From positions 1 through 5,969 of the forward strand of contig JASFBI010000136.1 of the NCBI GenBank assembly GCA_030149595.1: a DNA stretch of 5,969 nt, given 5' to 3'. The stretch's first letter is position 1; every line of letters starts with the position of its first letter. Origin of the DNA: Desulfobacterales bacterium. GTDB lineage: Bacteria > Desulfobacterota > Desulfobacteria > Desulfobacterales > DAOWNP01. This document shows, piece by piece, positions 4,704-5,969 of this stretch. The notes under the pieces are model-generated. The model was not told the origin of the DNA. It ran no database searches and saw nothing but the letters and a program-made list of their open reading frames with translations. A program made the position numbers and the translations under genes.

Positions 4704-5903
4704 ATGCTTAATAAAAAACAATTAGACAAATATGCTGATATTCTTATATGGGCTCTTGAAACAGCACGCACAGAAAAATTTTGTGCAAATAATATAGTCC
4801 TTATCCGCTATCACAAACCGGCTGTACAGTTAGCTGAAATTTTATATTCAAAACTGCTTAAAAAAAAATTATATCCTGTTCAAAGAGTTGCTCAAACTCC
4901 TGATATGGAAAAAAATTTTTACCTGTTATCAGAAGAGGCACAGCTCACTTTTCAACTACCAGGTGAAAAAGAACTTTTCAACAATCTCAATGGCAGTATC
5001 TACCTTCATGCACCGGAATCTTTAACCCATCTTGAAAATATTGAACCTGAAAAAATAGGAACTGCTACTAAGGCACAAAAATATTTAAAAGATATTTTAA
5101 ACAAACGTGATGCCTCAGGATTATTTGGATGGACTCTTTGCATGATGCCCACTAAAGTTCTTGCAAAACACGCAAATCTAACAGAACAAGAATATACTGA
5201 TCAAATAATCAAAGCTTGTTTTCTTGATAAAAAATCTCCGGTCTCGCACTGGCAGTCAATTTACAGACAGGGATTAACAATTAAAAAATGGCTGAACAGT
5301 TTAAATATTAAAAAAATTCATGTGGAATCAGAAAATACAGATCTTAAAATATGCATAGGAAAAAAACGAAAATGGATCGGACTTACCGGCCACAACATAC
5401 CAAGCTTTGAAATATTTTTTTCCCCGGACTGGAGAGAAACCCATGGAATATATTTTTCAAACCTCCCCTCTTACAGAAATGGTAATTATATAAAAAATAT
5501 CAAACTCGAATTTAAACACGGAGTTGCTGTAAAAATTGAGGCAGAAGAGGGTGAAACATTTGTAAAAAAACAACTTGCCTTGGATTTTGGAGCAAATAAA
5601 CTCGGAGAATTTTCATTAACAGACAAATCTTTTTCTAAAATCAACAAATTCATGGCAAACACTCTGTTTGATGAAAATTTTGGAGGCACATACGGCAACT
5701 GCCACATTGCACTTGGCTCATCTTATTCAGACTCCTACATGGGCAACCCAAAACATCTTACAGCAGACATGAAAAAAGAGTTGGGTTTTAACGACTCTGC
5801 CCTTCACTGGGACATTGTAAATACAGAACAAAAAAGAGTAACAGCTACGCTTGAAACTGGTGAAAAAACAGTTATCTATGAAAATGGATCGTTTTTATTA
5901 TAA
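4704..5903 (+). CDS. M29-family metallo-aminopeptidase (AmpS/AmpT type)
   Basis: This 399-residue cytoplasmic enzyme releases N-terminal amino acids from peptides using a two-metal centre. The N-terminal half (about 1-225) is the variable alpha/beta domain, including FGWTLCMMPT (141-150). The C-terminal half carries the catalytic set: Glu236 in IPSFEIFFSPD, Glu302 in LGEF, His334 in GNCHIALG, Tyr341, and His368 plus Asp370 in HWDIV. The 66-residue spacing between the two glutamates and the 7-residue His-Tyr spacing agree with Thermus AmpT (Glu250/Glu316, His345/Tyr352). NTLFDENFGGTYGNCHIALG is the family's most conserved block. It is close to full length for the family (about 400-415), so complete and probably active. 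Its ribosome site is weak (AAG at 4698-4700), consistent with coupling to the gene ending at 4690. Peptide turnover is the likely role; specificity is unknown. Confidence 0.93.
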   Translation: MLNKKQLDKYADILIWALETARTEKFCANNIVLIRYHKPAVQLAEILYSKLLKKKLYPVQRVAQTPDMEKNFYLLSEEAQLTFQLPGEKELFNNLNGSIYLHAPESLTHLENIEPEKIGTATKAQKYLKDILNKRDASGLFGWTLCMMPTKVLAKHANLTEQEYTDQIIKACFLDKKSPVSHWQSIYRQGLTIKKWLNSLNIKKIHVESENTDLKICIGKKRKWIGLTGHNIPSFEIFFSPDWRETHGIYFSNLPSYRNGNYIKNIKLEFKHGVAVKIEAEEGETFVKKQLALDFGANKLGEFSLTDKSFSKINKFMANTLFDENFGGTYGNCHIALGSSYSDSYMGNPKHLTADMKKELGFNDSALHWDIVNTEQKRVTATLETGEKTVIYENGSFLL

Positions 5904-5969
5904 TATTAGGAACAACAGGCTGTTACAGAATAAAAATTTCTTCAAGTTCAAGGCAAAAAAATAAATTTA
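5904..5969. other. Intergenic tail after the aminopeptidase gene
   Basis: These 66 bases hold the second 13-base repeat copy and an A/T-rich stretch to the window end. AACAG-G-CTGTT (5914-5924) is palindromic but has only one central base, so it cannot fold as a normal terminator. No gene start is visible. Confidence 0.5.
5915..5927. repeat. 13-base direct repeat, copy 2
   Basis: ACAGGCTGTTACA is identical to 4216-4228 and begins 12 bases after the aminopeptidase stop codon. Here the palindromic core extends to AACAG-G-CTGTT. Confidence 0.6.

Noticed and set aside
5486..5707. Leftward open frame inside the aminopeptidase
   Set aside because: It is antisense to the catalytic domain, with no motif or start signal.
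5914..5924. Palindrome AACAG-G-CTGTT as a terminator of the aminopeptidase gene
   Set aside because: A one-base centre cannot form a hairpin loop, only five A/T-rich pairs are possible, and no T-run follows.

Overview
The window is strongly AT-rich (about one third G+C by eye). It carries six protein genes: five complete, and one cut by the left edge. The mix is a corrinoid adenosyltransferase, a two-domain YedF selenium/sulfur-relay protein, a GAF-type sigma-54 activator and an M29 aminopeptidase, with many Lys/Asn codons ending in A/T. This suggests a low-GC anaerobic member of the Desulfobacterota (sulfate-reducer-like, Desulfobacteraceae-type). That placement is inferred from gene content; no marker gene is present.

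Left part (1-2309): a PduO-type cob(I)alamin adenosyltransferase runs leftward off the window (start at 331). It is divergent from a rightward cluster of yedF (550-1152), a YfcE-like metallophosphoesterase (1194-1808) and an unrecognised 150-residue protein with four N-terminal cysteines (1857-2309). The gaps are 41 and 48 bases, no terminator is visible between the genes, and a good sigma-70-like promoter lies at 463-491, so they probably form one operon. Only YedF has a predictable pathway (sulfur or selenium transfer). The other two may be accessory to it, but the sequence does not prove this.

Middle (2346-3887, minus strand): a NifA-like enhancer-binding protein (GAF, AAA+, Fis-type HTH) converges on the cluster with only 36 bases between stop codons. 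Its target is unknown, and no sigma-54 promoter could be identified anywhere in the window.

Intergenic region (3888-4432, about 545 bases): this is the least explained part. It has a GC-richer island (about 4029-4161) with several inverted repeats and an exact FliA-type -10 box, an 18-base interrupted palindrome (4253-4270), and a strong promoter (4364-4391) whose -10 and start region is covered by a perfect 16-base palindrome (4388-4403).

Right part (4433-5903): that promoter probably drives a two-gene unit, an 85-residue acidic protein of unknown function followed 13 bases later by a complete M29 (AmpS/AmpT-type) aminopeptidase with all its metal ligands. A 13-base direct repeat (4216-4228 and 5915-5927) brackets this unit. 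No tRNA, rRNA, CRISPR array, transposase or recognisable riboswitch was seen.
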